DNA from: Bacillota bacterium
GTDB taxonomy: Bacteria; Bacillota; Clostridia; Lachnospirales; Lachnospiraceae
Assembly: GCA_023443225.1 (NCBI GenBank)
Contig: JAEZVF010000063.1
Span: 1 to 37,427 of the forward strand
Direction of reading: 5' to 3'
Length of the DNA: 37,427 nt
The position numbers and the translations under genes were made by a program. The number at the start of each line of letters is the position of its first letter. Within the stretch, counting starts at the first letter, position 1. The notes under the pieces are model-generated. The model made no database searches and was not told the DNA's origin. It saw only the letters and a list, made by a program, of their open reading frames with translations. Below are positions 1 to 7,212 of this stretch, one piece after another.

Positions 1-2
1 CA

Positions 3-234
3 TCTAAAATCACACGTTTTAAACAGGATTTTATCGATGATCTTCAAACTATTTTTGAAAATCTTGTTGATCTTACTGAACCAATCTGTCAGTCCATTGA
101 TTCTGCGAAGGCTTCTATGACTATCTTAATCATTTGATCCATACAAAGCTGCCTATGGTTCAATGCCAACTCATGCAGCTTCTAATCCTGAAATCAAACA
201 ACTTTACATTAATGGTCATTTCTGTTATGTCTGA
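3..234 (+). pseudogene. Decayed DDE-type transposase remnant
   Basis: Two short open stretches in different frames resemble pieces of a clostridial transposase. Bases 3-137 read ...RFKQDFIDDLQTIFENL... to a stop, and bases 142-234 read YKAAYGSMPTHAASNPEIKQ followed by a segment ending in NGHFCYV and a stop. The 'YGSMPxHAxxNPEIKQxYINGHFCY' block is one I remember from clostridial transposases, just before the catalytic region. The frame break, the stops and the missing remainder make it a fossil. It may continue left of the window. The assignment is from memory, and I do not assign an IS family. Its last bases are shared with the 3' end of the neighbouring minus-strand hydrolase gene. Confidence 0.55.
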
Positions 235-961
235 AACTTGCAATGATTTCTTTTAAACTGCTTTTGACATCAGTATTGTAAAGCCCTCCATGATAGCAAA
301 TGATTTTTTCTATATCATAGTTTTGCAGATTTCTAATTGAGTCTTTTGCATCCTGCATATTCAAAACATATTGTGGCATTGCCATACTCAGTTTTTCACC
401 TTCAACTATTAGTGCATCTCCCGCAATCAGTACTTTGTCCTTTTTAACATATAAAGAGATATGTCCAGGCATATGTCCCTTCGTGTCAAGCACCTCAATG
501 CCACCGCAGTAAGGAAGAATATCTCCACTATTTATTACAGTAACTTCGTCCACTTTTTTTATAGAGGCTATGAAATTTTGAAACTGCTTACCTTCTTCCT
601 TTTCATTTTCCGGTAACGTATCCTGAATATCTTCAGCCTGCTGTAAACGTAAAGATTTACGCTTCCCTGTAATATAAGGAGCTTCTTCTTTTGAACACAA
701 AATTTTAATTTCTGGATATTGCTCAATTGTTTCCTGTAACGCCCCCATATGATCATGGTCATGATGTGTAATAATTATTTTCGTTAACTGATTTAGGGAT
801 AAACCTACTCTTTGCATTGCATTTTCTAACTTTTGTACGGAATCCGGATAACCACAATCAATTAAGATTAATTCGTTTTCGTCTTTCAAAAGTGTAGGGT
901 ATATTATAAGTTCTATTTCACCTAAACTAAAAGTTATTGGCAGTAAATATATCTGGCTCAA
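209..961 (-). CDS. MBL-fold metallo-hydrolase
   Basis: This 250-residue protein belongs to the metallo-beta-lactamase superfamily, probably a cytosolic hydrolase of glyoxalase-II or lactonase type. The signature THHDHDHMG (about residues 65-73) gives the HxHxDH metal site. It is followed by GHMPGH (third metal-ligand region), LIAGDAL (bridging Asp) and a late His in ICYHGG, so the metal site looks complete. The start is TTG, chosen because a perfect AGGAGGTG lies seven bases upstream and no ATG fits better. The substrate cannot be told from sequence. The last seven or so codons lie inside the transposase remnant 1-234, so the native C-terminus may have been replaced when that element landed. 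It stands alone between other unrelated small genes. Confidence 0.88.
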   Translation of the reverse strand: MSQIYLLPITFSLGEIELIIYPTLLKDENELILIDCGYPDSVQKLENAMQRVGLSLNQLTKIIITHHDHDHMGALQETIEQYPEIKILCSKEEAPYITGKRKSLRLQQAEDIQDTLPENEKEEGKQFQNFIASIKKVDEVTVINSGDILPYCGGIEVLDTKGHMPGHISLYVKKDKVLIAGDALIVEGEKLSMAMPQYVLNMQDAKDSIRNLQNYDIEKIICYHGGLYNTDVKSSLKEIIASFRHNRNDH

Positions 962-1088
962 TTTAACACCTCCTGTTCTGATTGTTTATATAATTTGTAT
1001 TTCATAATTCTTATGTTTTATCATCTAATTGACTATCTATATTGGTTTTCAATCATTCTATTCTCCTGTTGAAATTGTAATTTAATTT

Positions 1089-1106
1089 TAAGCATGAAAG
1101 GATATC
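1089..1106 (+). repeat. Possible degenerate copy of the intergenic TAAGCATAA motif
   Basis: TAAGCATGAAAGGATATC lies just downstream of the FakA-like gene and upstream of the MBL gene. It is a weak match to the better copies at 4336, 5097, 6612, 8709 and 9462, in the same orientation. Taken alone it would not be convincing in AT-rich DNA. Confidence 0.25.
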
Positions 1107-1121
1107 AAAGTGATACCAAAA

Positions 1122-1373
1122 TTAGCCTTGTAATCCCCTTGATTGTCTGTCCATATCTTCAATAACAATGTCATAAATATCTCCAAGTGAAGCACAATAT
1201 TCAAGCACTTTCCAAGGTTTGTTTGTATGATAGTGAATCTTAATCAATTCCTCATCACCAACCGCTAGCAAACAATCTCCCTGTAAGTTATTTGTAAAGT
1301 AGTCATTAATTACATCTTCATCAAGGTTATCCCCCTCAATCAATAATTGTGTATCATATTTAAATTCAAGCAT
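1122..1373 (-). CDS. Free-standing FakA/YloV middle-domain-like protein
   Basis: This 83-residue protein matches, from memory, only the middle (Dak1_2-like) domain of the fatty-acid kinase FakA/YloV. It shows MLEFKYDTQLLIEG at the start, GDCLLAVGDEELIKIHYHTN in the centre (FakA has a comparable GDSLLVxxDEExVKVHVHT) and EDMDRQ near the end (FakA: ENMREQ). The N-terminal DAK2 kinase domain and the C-terminal domain are missing. The HYHTN histidines correspond to the metal-binding HVHT stretch of FakA. An ATG with GAGAGG about 11 bases upstream supports translation as an independent small protein rather than a fragment. I recall similar short orphan proteins in clostridia. Its role is unknown; it may be regulatory or decoy-like. 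Confidence 0.7.
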   Translation of the reverse strand: MLEFKYDTQLLIEGDNLDEDVINDYFTNNLQGDCLLAVGDEELIKIHYHTNKPWKVLEYCASLGDIYDIVIEDMDRQSRGLQG

Positions 1374-1510
1374 GTTGATTGTACCTCTCTTATTATAATA
1401 TTTATTTTTACTGCCTTAAACAGTTCAAAATTTTCTTGGATAATAATCTCCGGAAATTCCCACCACATTAAATTTTGCAATCGTTCAAACCATTCCTCTT
1501 TACATCTCAT
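1340..1510 (-). pseudogene. Short open frame, possible acyltransferase tail remnant
   Basis: A 56-codon frame starting at 1510 contains EEWFERLQNLMWWEFPEIII. The WW-x-x-P-E-x-I spacing is faintly like the C-terminal tail of CatB/Vat-type hexapeptide acetyltransferases, which would make it the leftover 3' end of a lost gene. There is no Shine-Dalgarno sequence before the ATG, and the frame overlaps the start of the FakA-like gene. It is listed only because the residue composition looks protein-like. A chance open frame is quite possible. Confidence 0.2.
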
Positions 1511-1515
1511 CCGAA

Positions 1516-1536
1516 ATCTGCGACCTATGGTCGATG
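1516..1536. repeat. Palindromic 21-bp repeat, copy 1
   Basis: ATCTGCGACCTATGGTCG followed by ATG is a near-palindrome (GCGACC/GGTCG arms). It differs at only a few positions from the sequence at 24553-24573, 23 kb away. Both lie between minus-strand genes, as expected of a small dispersed REP-like hairpin. Here the right arm is partly decayed. Confidence 0.4.
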
Positions 1537-1543
1537 AATTGGT

Positions 1544-2107
1544 TTAGTAATGCCCTATTACCGGCTTATCTTTTGTCCTATGTTTTCGGTTCGGGTCGTA
1601 CTTCTGCCAATAGATAGCCTTTTCATTATATCTGCAACGTCCCGGCTCTTGATATGTACCATGTCCAAAATACACCATTCCCAGAGGCTTTACGTATTCC
1701 GGTAAATCTATCAATTCTTGCATAATTTCCATTCTGGATTGGATTGGATAAATACCGATCCATACGCTCGCAAGACCGATATCCGTCGCTGCCAATAGCA
1801 TATTCTCGATTGCTGCGCTACAATCACATACCCATAAATCTTTGTCCTGGCCTTTCAAGGCATATTTCATATTTCCGCATATGACAATACCCAGTGGAGC
1901 ATTATATTTGGCAAAAACCATTTTGTCTCTTATTTTATCCAATATCTCGTGCTCATTAATAACAACAAATTCCCATGGTTGTGCATTTACTGCGGTGGGA
2001 GCTGAAAAAGCTGCCTTTAATAAAGTATCAATCTCTGCATCCATCACCGGCTCCTCTGTAAAATTTCTGATACTTCTGCGATTAAAAATCGCTTCTAAGG
2101 TTTCCAT
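1544..2107 (-). CDS. Nitroreductase family protein
   Basis: This 187-residue protein is of the FMN-dependent nitroreductase family, which transfers electrons from NAD(P)H to nitro or quinone-like substrates in the cytoplasm. The N-terminus METLEAIFNRRSIRNFTEEP carries the family's RRSxRxF phosphate-binding signature. SAPTAVNAQPWEFVVI follows at about residues 34-49, the typical Ala-Pro-Ser/Thr...Gln-Pro-Trp block, and a central GLASVWIGIYP segment contributes to the flavin pocket. Its length fits the small one-domain members. The ATG start has GGAGGAGA a few bases upstream. The C-terminus is hydrophilic and slightly extended. It sits alone with long untranslated flanks, so it is probably monocistronic. 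The substrate is unknown. Confidence 0.9.
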   Translation of the reverse strand: METLEAIFNRRSIRNFTEEPVMDAEIDTLLKAAFSAPTAVNAQPWEFVVINEHEILDKIRDKMVFAKYNAPLGIVICGNMKYALKGQDKDLWVCDCSAAIENMLLAATDIGLASVWIGIYPIQSRMEIMQELIDLPEYVKPLGMVYFGHGTYQEPGRCRYNEKAIYWQKYDPNRKHRTKDKPVIGHY

Positions 2108-2278
2108 AATAGTTCTCCTCCACGTTTGTCTATCATTGATTTTTTGAAGAGTATCTGCTAGTTGTCGTTAATTACTAAATACTGTTTTCAGATTGTTCGT
2201 ACGTTTTATAAACCTATTTATCATTTTACTGAGAAATTAAAACATTTCACTGAATCATATTATTACTATCGATGTAAT

Positions 2279-2818
2279 TCATAAAGCTTTTTTGATAAGT
2301 TCTAAATTATATTTTAATTCAGCTTCACCGTTAACAGTGATTTGTTTACACTTTAATAACTTTTCCCACTCATCATGCTTAGCCTTGCTTCTCATATTAA
2401 CATCTCCAGTATCATAAGCAGCTGCCCATTCAATAAATTCAATATAATTTTGATACATATCTCCACCCGTCTCAATACGCGACCCAAAATGTCTCTTTTC
2501 TCTTTCCTTTAAACGCTCAATGCGAACACCACTATCTGTTATTACTCGAACTAGCAATGTAAAAAATGGTATTAAATCATCTCCCCAATCTACAAGTGAA
2601 CCAGAAATAACAACTTTATCGGACTCAAGAATATCTTTCTTCATCATTTGAAGCCGTTCTGTTATTTCTCTTTTTTTTATATATTTTGGATTAGTTGGAA
2701 GCCAGAAATAATCATCTGTATCCATAAAAGTATAGCCAAGTTGCTCTGCAATAAATTTACCTAAAGTAGAAGTTCCTGAACCAGATGCTCCATATATATG
2801 AATTACACTTCTATACAT
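2279..2818 (-). CDS. P-loop NTPase, small-molecule kinase-like
   Basis: The protein opens with a strand followed by the Walker A motif GASGSGTSTLGK (about residues 8-19 of the chosen product). This is the GxxGxGTST variant seen in adenylate/shikimate-kinase-like nucleoside and small-molecule kinases, with Thr replacing the usual Lys before ST. DTDDYFW follows at about residue 34 as a likely substrate or Mg site, then VISGSLVDWG and a lid-like arginine-rich stretch ERLKEREKRHFGSRI. The usual length for such kinases is 170-190 residues, as here (179). I chose the ATG at 2818 because AAGGGG lies seven bases upstream; an ATG six codons earlier overlaps that ribosome binding site. The substrate is not known. 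Confidence 0.8.
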   Translation of the reverse strand: MYRSVIHIYGASGSGTSTLGKFIAEQLGYTFMDTDDYFWLPTNPKYIKKREITERLQMMKKDILESDKVVISGSLVDWGDDLIPFFTLLVRVITDSGVRIERLKEREKRHFGSRIETGGDMYQNYIEFIEWAAAYDTGDVNMRSKAKHDEWEKLLKCKQITVNGEAELKYNLELIKKAL

Positions 2819-2913
2819 ATTTTTCCCCTTATACAAATTCCTGTTTAAATGTACGTACCTACTTTCAAAAGTGATTTTTTGTAATACACTTCATATTTAC
2901 AAGTCTTTTACTG

Positions 2914-3388
2914 CTAAAACAAATCTGGATTCATAAAAAGAATAACTAGCTCACAGATTTCACCTTCCTCATCAAGTCCCCAAAAATCACTATAAAAACC
3001 ATCACCTAAACCACTTGCAAACATTGCAATTTCGGATAAAGGCAATCTGAATAGGTGATTTTTCAAGTTCTGCCTGTTTCATCCAGTATTCTCTTATTTT
3101 ATCAACCATAACAATACATTCATTCTCTGCAGTGCCTTTATTATATTCAGTCATATTACTATAGATATGTCCGCAATGCTCTAATTCATCCTCTTCATAA
3201 CCACCACAGACACCTACATACCATTTTCCAAATAAATCTTTCTTAAACTTGAAAATATAGTAATGTAAGTCATATAAATAAAATGTTCCAGCTAATTCAA
3301 TTTTGTATGGTTTCTTTCCTAATTCCTCAGAACCAGATAACCACTCAACCATTGCGTTCAAAGCTGCTTCTTTTTGCTTATTAGTCAT
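2914..3388 (-). pseudogene. Frameshifted hypothetical gene
   Basis: The first part (3388 to 3002) encodes 128 residues beginning MTNKQKEAALNAMVEWL, behind an AGGGAGG ribosome binding site. It has a Trp/Tyr/Cys-rich centre (GKWYVGVCGGYEEDELEHCG) and reaches EYWMKQAELEKS before an unrelated short tail. In another frame, bases 3042-2914 read PLSEIAMFASGLGDGFYSDF, then WGLDEEGEICELVILFMNP to a stop. This second piece looks like a conserved protein end (a GDGxYxxxWGxDExGExC pattern that recalls DUF4241-type proteins). The simplest reading is a single-base indel around 3045-3060 that split one gene. An alternative is that two gene pieces were joined. The gene could also still make a functional, truncated product. 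Confidence 0.5.
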
Positions 3389-3507
3389 TTTAATAATCCT
3401 CCCTGAGGCCGGCTGTTCACCATGTCCATGAGTACCGTACATTAAGTTTTCTGAATCGTATGTAGAGACAAGCTCATACTTCCTTTACATGGAATGTACC
3501 TTATACT

Positions 3508-3528
3508 TCGCAATTCTAATGATTGCGA
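3508..3528. terminator. Small hairpin between two hypothetical genes
   Basis: TCGCAAT and ATTGCGA form a 7-bp perfect stem with a 7-base loop, downstream of the Ntn hydrolase gene. No T-run follows on the minus strand, so it would be at best a weak terminator or an mRNA 3' stem. Confidence 0.3.
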
Positions 3529-3558
3529 GGCAAACTTACTTCGGATCAAGCTTATTAA

Positions 3559-4251
3559 TTACGGAACAAAGGCAAACTTTTGTATATTTTTATATTCTCC
3601 GTTATAACAGTAATATACTGTATTTTCTTTTTGAGAATAAACCATTGAAAAAGCTGTTAGCCACTCACCCTCGCTTTGTTTGGTGGCTTCCAGTATTTCA
3701 AAGGCTTGGATAACATCTAAATGGCTTGCCTTGCTTAATAAATCGCCAGCAATTTTATATCTGTCTACGCCACTACCTTCTAATTTTCCGCTTGTTCTCC
3801 AGTCAATTAACGAAAAGTTTGTCATCAAATAGAATGAGGATTCATCGGCAGGGCTATGAATAATACCTCTTCCCGGTTCTACAACCCAAGCATTTCCGTT
3901 CTTATCAACAATCAAATTATGACAGCTATTATCTGGAACATTAACGATTTCCTTCTCTGATAAAAAGACACTGATGCTTTCCTGCGCTAATTTGCCGCTC
4001 AATACATCTGTGATAAGTTTTATTGTATGAACAACATTCTTACCCCTTTTATAAAGCCCATTTCCATTAGAATCAACCATCAAATGATTGATAAATAAAC
4101 CGCTGTTATTTACACCGAAACACGGAGTACCACCCACAAGTATAACAAATTGTTTTGGGTCTTTGATCGATAGCGAAAATGGTGTATTGTTGCTATCAAA
4201 ATTCATAGCCACTAGTACGCTATCTTTTCGCCATGTAAAGCTTGTACACAT
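3559..4251 (-). CDS. Linear amide C-N hydrolase (choloylglycine/penicillin-acylase type)
   Basis: This 230-residue protein starts MCTSFTWRKDSVLVAMNFDS. After Met removal, Cys2 becomes the N-terminal nucleophile typical of Ntn hydrolases such as bile-salt hydrolase, penicillin V acylase and acyl-CoA:6-aminopenicillanate acyltransferase relatives. Other family features are the RxxD-like NFDSN strand (the substrate-pocket Asp/Asn), GVNNSGLFINHL and a C-terminal CYNGEYKN. The nucleophile fixes the start codon even though the AGGAGG lies rather far (14 bases) upstream. The protein is shorter than canonical bile-salt hydrolases (about 320 residues). It is closer to the small 'linear amide C-N hydrolase' or AAT-like group, so the substrate should not be assumed to be a bile acid. 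No signal peptide is seen, and the protein is probably cytosolic. Confidence 0.8.
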   Translation of the reverse strand: MCTSFTWRKDSVLVAMNFDSNNTPFSLSIKDPKQFVILVGGTPCFGVNNSGLFINHLMVDSNGNGLYKRGKNVVHTIKLITDVLSGKLAQESISVFLSEKEIVNVPDNSCHNLIVDKNGNAWVVEPGRGIIHSPADESSFYLMTNFSLIDWRTSGKLEGSGVDRYKIAGDLLSKASHLDVIQAFEILEATKQSEGEWLTAFSMVYSQKENTVYYCYNGEYKNIQKFAFVP

Positions 4252-4335
4252 TTTTTAATCAACGCCTCCTAAATAAAAAAATATTGAGTTTGTAATCTGA
4301 TACAATTGCGCATATTAATGACTGCGTTTTCCTAA

Positions 4336-4353
4336 TAAATATAATAGGAAGTT
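4336..4353 (+). repeat. Intergenic cassette-boundary motif, copy c
   Basis: TAAATATAATAGGAAGTT lies between the amide hydrolase and the HAD gene. About 20 bases before it, TTAATGACTG (4315-4324) is also shared with copy a at 5082-5091, so the similarity extends beyond the core motif. Confidence 0.55.
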
Positions 4354-4383
4354 ACATCATAAATTAAACTGTTCTTGCTAATA

Positions 4384-5039
4384 CTATGAATAAGACATGT
4401 AACTCAACACATCGGAAATATCTTTTAAGACAGGAACAGAACTTGTCCGAAGTGTCTCTTCACTTTGGTGACCTTTTGCAATCAATAAGCAATCTACTTT
4501 AAGGGCTTGTGCCACCTCATAATCATGCATAGTGTCGCCTATTAATAGCACTTTGTTTATATTGCTCTTTTTCATATAATCTTGACCAATTTGTATTTTA
4601 CTTTTGCGTAAATATCAGAAATACCAAGAATCTCATCAAAGTATTGGGATATATTAAACTCACTTATCTGCAATAACAAATTATCAATTTGTGATGCAGA
4701 CAAAATTATTTGTGTAATGTTCATATTTCGAATGGATTCTAATGTACTTTCTACGTTTTTATGTAATGTACAGTGCCCACTTTTATTACTATGATATAGT
4801 TCTATATATTCATTAGCAAGCATTTCAAACGATTCAGTCTTGAAGTCAAATCCAACATTTCTATAGTAATTAATTATTGGAAAATTAAATGCTTTATGAT
4901 AATCATTTATGCTTTCTAACGTTTTCAAATTACGTTTCTGTAGCATAATATTCATGACATCAATACACCAATTAGTATCATTAAACAGGGTTCCATTCCA
5001 ATCCCAAATTATATGTGAATAAATGTTTTTCAACGGCAT
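4384..5039 (-). pseudogene. HAD-family phosphatase broken by one-base frameshift
   Basis: Two abutting frames encode one haloacid-dehalogenase-type hydrolase of about 215 residues, similar to phosphoglycolate phosphatase. The first (5039-4572) has motif I IIWDWNGTLFND with the Asp nucleophile (about residues 10-20), an alpha-helical cap, and motif II ILSAS. It derails at GISDIYAKVK. The second (to 4384) supplies the rest, KVLLIGDTMHDYEVA, which is motif IV with the metal-binding GDTxxD. Adding one A to the short A-run at about 4609-4612 restores GISDIYAKSKIQIGQDYMKK across the join. All catalytic motifs survive, so the lesion is recent, a sequencing error, or tolerated by -1 slippage on AAA. 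Copies of the intergenic motif flank the gene on both sides. Confidence 0.8.
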
Positions 5040-5096
5040 TTTCCTTTCATAATATATAAACTTTGTATTTTGTATGTCTTGATAATGACTGTTTTA

Positions 5097-5114
5097 TAAG
5101 CATAATAGGAAGTT
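5097..5114 (+). repeat. Intergenic cassette-boundary motif, copy a
   Basis: TAAGCATAATAGGAAGTT is the best copy and the reference for the motif. It continues as TACCATTTTGG (5115-5125), which is nearly the same as the extension of copy b at 6630-6640. It lies between the HAD gene and the small membrane protein. Confidence 0.65.
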
Positions 5115-5140
5115 TACCATTTTGGGGGATGCTCATAATC

Positions 5141-5440
5141 TTATTTTTTCTCAATATTCATACCTACCACCAAACCCGTCAGCATTCCAAAACAAATGCC
5201 ATAAGTAAGGGCCTGAACCCCAAATATGTTCGTTAATGCAGAACCAATAGCTACTCCAAAACACATTCCCAAACTGATTCCCTGAGATATATAGGTTTCT
5301 TCTTCTTTTTTGTCTTCGTCATTTTGTGATTCTAAAACGGAATCATTTCTTTTTTTTCTTTTTGTTAAAAATATAATTATTACAGCAAAGGTAACTCCAA
5401 TTACTATCCATGGTAATGAGACAAGAATAAAATCTATCAT
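5141..5440 (-). CDS. Small two-domain membrane protein, unknown function
   Basis: This 99-residue protein has an N-terminal transmembrane helix (about residues 5-27: FILVSLPWIVIGVTFAVIII). A basic/acidic cytoplasmic linker follows, rich in Lys, Glu and Asp (residues 28-52). A second hydrophobic, glycine-spaced part (GISLGMCFGVAIGSALTNIF, then GICFGMLTGLVVGMNI) could form one or two glycine-zipper helices. The start at 5440 is preceded by GGAGGTTAAAA. An in-frame ATG ten codons earlier lacks such a site. I do not recognise the family. The repeated glycines suggest helix packing or oligomerisation in the membrane. A ~65-bp repeated intergenic element lies directly upstream. Confidence 0.75.
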   Translation of the reverse strand: MIDFILVSLPWIVIGVTFAVIIIFLTKRKKRNDSVLESQNDEDKKEEETYISQGISLGMCFGVAIGSALTNIFGVQALTYGICFGMLTGLVVGMNIEKK

Positions 5441-5485
5441 TTTTAACCTCCACCCAAATTTGTTTTCCATAAGTGATTCCCAGTT

Positions 5486-5550
5486 ATATCTTTGTTTCGT
5501 GTTTTCACCTATAAAGAAATTCTTTTATAAAACTATATGTAATCAATATA
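5486..5550. repeat. Intergenic repeat element, copy A
   Basis: About 65 bp here and at 7213-7281 align over their whole length at roughly 80% by eye. Shared blocks are ATATCTTTGTTT, GTGTTTT, ACCTATAA, GAA, ATAA and GTAATCAA. Both copies sit 35-110 bases upstream of a minus-strand start, so they could hold a promoter. They could equally be part of a recombination site, because copy B runs into CATAATGCTTAG, the inverse of the short motif. Confidence 0.6.
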
Positions 5551-5627
5551 GTAATTGAATATGCTAATATAAAAACAACGCTTTGCACTTAATGGTAAGT
5601 TCAAAAGTCCCATTTTATTCTCATAAT

Positions 5628-6320
5628 CTAAATGCTGTCATTCATCCATGTTTCAACGATTATTTTGTCGCTTTCGTCCATAAATGGATGCTCACTGTTT
5701 TCAGAAACAGTGAGATGACAATTGAATTTACTGGCAAAATCATCTATAACTTTATAACTTTGAAGATTGTCTTTTGCTCCGTATAAAATGTGTGTTGGAG
5801 CAGCCCACTTGTCAATAGGATGTTCTTTTACATACATATAATACAGCCAAGACATTGTATCAACAGGAGTTGGAATTTCTCCTTGTTTTCTAAGTTGTTC
5901 CTCTGATATATTAAACCATATAAACATCTGCTGAATAAGATATTCCATATTTAAAATAGGTGATTGAAAAAGACAGTTCTCAAAGTTCTTATCACGATAA
6001 GCATGGAGGCTGAAAAAGGCACCCAAACTGCATCCGAATAATGAAACTATTTCCCATTTACTAAAAACATAATCAGCAATTTGAGTTAAGTTTGTAATTC
6101 CATTCATAATGTTACATTTATACTCTTGATCAGACCTCTCTCCATGTTCAGGAAGATCAAAACTGATTGTTTGATAACCTTTTATTGCCGCAATTGCAGC
6201 AAAAGCTTCTGCACTCTCTTTATTTGACATCTTGCCATGGACAAAAATATATGCTTTGTTTGATTTTTCTCCCCATACAATAGCGGGGATGCTCTCAATA
6301 TAGATTTTCTCTTTAATCAT
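5628..6320 (-). CDS. Alpha/beta hydrolase
   Basis: This 230-residue single-domain alpha/beta hydrolase has a complete catalytic triad in the expected order. The nucleophile elbow is LFGCSLGAFF (GxSxG, about residue 97). The acid is in HILYGAKDNL (about residue 185) and the His in ENSEHPFMDE (about residue 211). YIFVHGKMSNK near residue 28 gives the HG oxyanion-hole strand. The closest general type is the dienelactone-hydrolase or serine-aminopeptidase-S33-like cytosolic esterase. No signal peptide is present, and the substrate is unknown. The ATG start has GGAGGAAAA immediately upstream. The next gene on the same strand begins only about 40 bases away, so some coupling with the truncated hypothetical gene upstream is possible. 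Confidence 0.85.
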   Translation of the reverse strand: MIKEKIYIESIPAIVWGEKSNKAYIFVHGKMSNKESAEAFAAIAAIKGYQTISFDLPEHGERSDQEYKCNIMNGITNLTQIADYVFSKWEIVSLFGCSLGAFFSLHAYRDKNFENCLFQSPILNMEYLIQQMFIWFNISEEQLRKQGEIPTPVDTMSWLYYMYVKEHPIDKWAAPTHILYGAKDNLQSYKVIDDFASKFNCHLTVSENSEHPFMDESDKIIVETWMNDSI

Positions 6321-6363
6321 TTTTCCTCCAAATCTTAGGGTACCTCTATTATCCAGATCACAA

Positions 6364-6618
6364 TTATATAATTTTTTTCTCTACTTCATTACTACGTTCA
6401 TTTACTAATTGAAGCAATCTCTTCTTTTCATTTTCTGAAATCCATTCCCGTAATCTAGCTGATGCAACAGGCAATTCCCATATGTTAATATCCTCCATGC
6501 TTCTTTGTGATATAGTAATATATTCTCTAACCTCCACTAAATAATAATATTCCGTTCGCAGTTTAATACAATTGTGAATCATATTATCTTCTAATGTACG
6601 AGTCTTCCAAATAAGCAT
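6364..6618 (-). CDS. Hypothetical protein, probably 5'-truncated
   Basis: This 84-codon frame contains LRTEYYYLVEVREYITISQR and SMEDINIWELPVASARLREW and ends in a charged helix. I do not recognise the family. The composition (two Trp, an ordered helix-forming C-terminus) looks like genuine protein rather than chance. The only ATG (6616-6618) lies inside copy b of the intergenic motif and has no Shine-Dalgarno sequence. The natural 5' part therefore appears to have been cut away exactly at that motif. It may be an untranslated remnant or could be read through from upstream. The following alpha/beta hydrolase gene starts 43 bases downstream. Confidence 0.45.
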   Translation of the reverse strand: MLIWKTRTLEDNMIHNCIKLRTEYYYLVEVREYITISQRSMEDINIWELPVASARLREWISENEKKRLLQLVNERSNEVEKKII

Positions 6619-6629
6619 AAAAGGAAGTT
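6612..6629 (+). repeat. Intergenic cassette-boundary motif, copy b
   Basis: TAAGCATAAAAGGAAGTT differs from copy a by one base, and both continue with (T/C)ACCATTTTGG. AGTCTT five bases before it is also present before copy d. The start of the frame 6364-6618 lies inside this copy. Confidence 0.65.
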
Positions 6630-6688
6630 CACCATTTTGGACCCTGGCGGATTAATAAAGCTCTATAAAATCTAATTTACACTCTTAA

Positions 6689-7177
6689 CTAGGCTTGATT
6701 ATGCCATATCAGTTCCTTTGCTGGAATCATTACAAATTCATCTTCTTTTTCACCTATACGCATAAAAACATTCTCAATTCCTGCTTGAATAATTAATCTA
6801 GCACATACAGGACAAGGTTTCGCTTTGTGAACCGTATTATCTTCTGGATTGATACCAGCCAGATACAAATCTGCTCCTATCATTTGTTCTTTTTGACAGT
6901 TAAGTAAAGCATTTTGCTCTGCATGGATAGCTCTGCATATTCCGTATCCTTCCCCTTGATGCATCTGTAATTCAATTCTAGGGCAACTTCCAATATCGCA
7001 GCAATTGTCAAATCCTCTAGGAGAACCATTATACCCTGTAGAAATTACGGTATCATTTTTCACAACAACTGCTCCATACTTTCTTTTAATGCATGTGCTT
7101 CTGTATGCAAAAGTTTCTGCTACATTTAAATATGTATCAACTTTTGAGATTCTTTGTATCCCATTTGGTTTTACCAT
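6689..7177 (-). CDS. dCMP deaminase-like cytidine/deoxycytidylate deaminase
   Basis: This protein of about 162 residues belongs to the deoxycytidylate/cytidine deaminase zinc family (ComEB/dCMP-deaminase branch). The catalytic CRAIHAEQNALL gives the His-Ala-Glu zinc and proton-shuttle motif (about residue 84). KPCPVCARLII supplies the PCxxC zinc ligands (about residue 120). Upstream, TCIKRKYGAVVVKNDTVIST and GYNGSPRG match the conserved substrate-pocket strand of dCMP deaminases. An extra Cys-rich insert, FDNCCDIGSC, plus the later His/Cys may bind a second zinc, as in ComEB-like proteins. The likely role is hydrolysis of dCMP to dUMP in pyrimidine nucleotide supply. Start 7177 is the first ATG, with a GGGGG stretch about a dozen bases upstream; a GTG six codons earlier is possible. 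Confidence 0.88.
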   Translation of the reverse strand: MVKPNGIQRISKVDTYLNVAETFAYRSTCIKRKYGAVVVKNDTVISTGYNGSPRGFDNCCDIGSCPRIELQMHQGEGYGICRAIHAEQNALLNCQKEQMIGADLYLAGINPEDNTVHKAKPCPVCARLIIQAGIENVFMRIGEKEDEFVMIPAKELIWHNQA

Positions 7178-7212
7178 GAATTTATAAACCCCCACAAATT
7201 ATTAATTTATTG

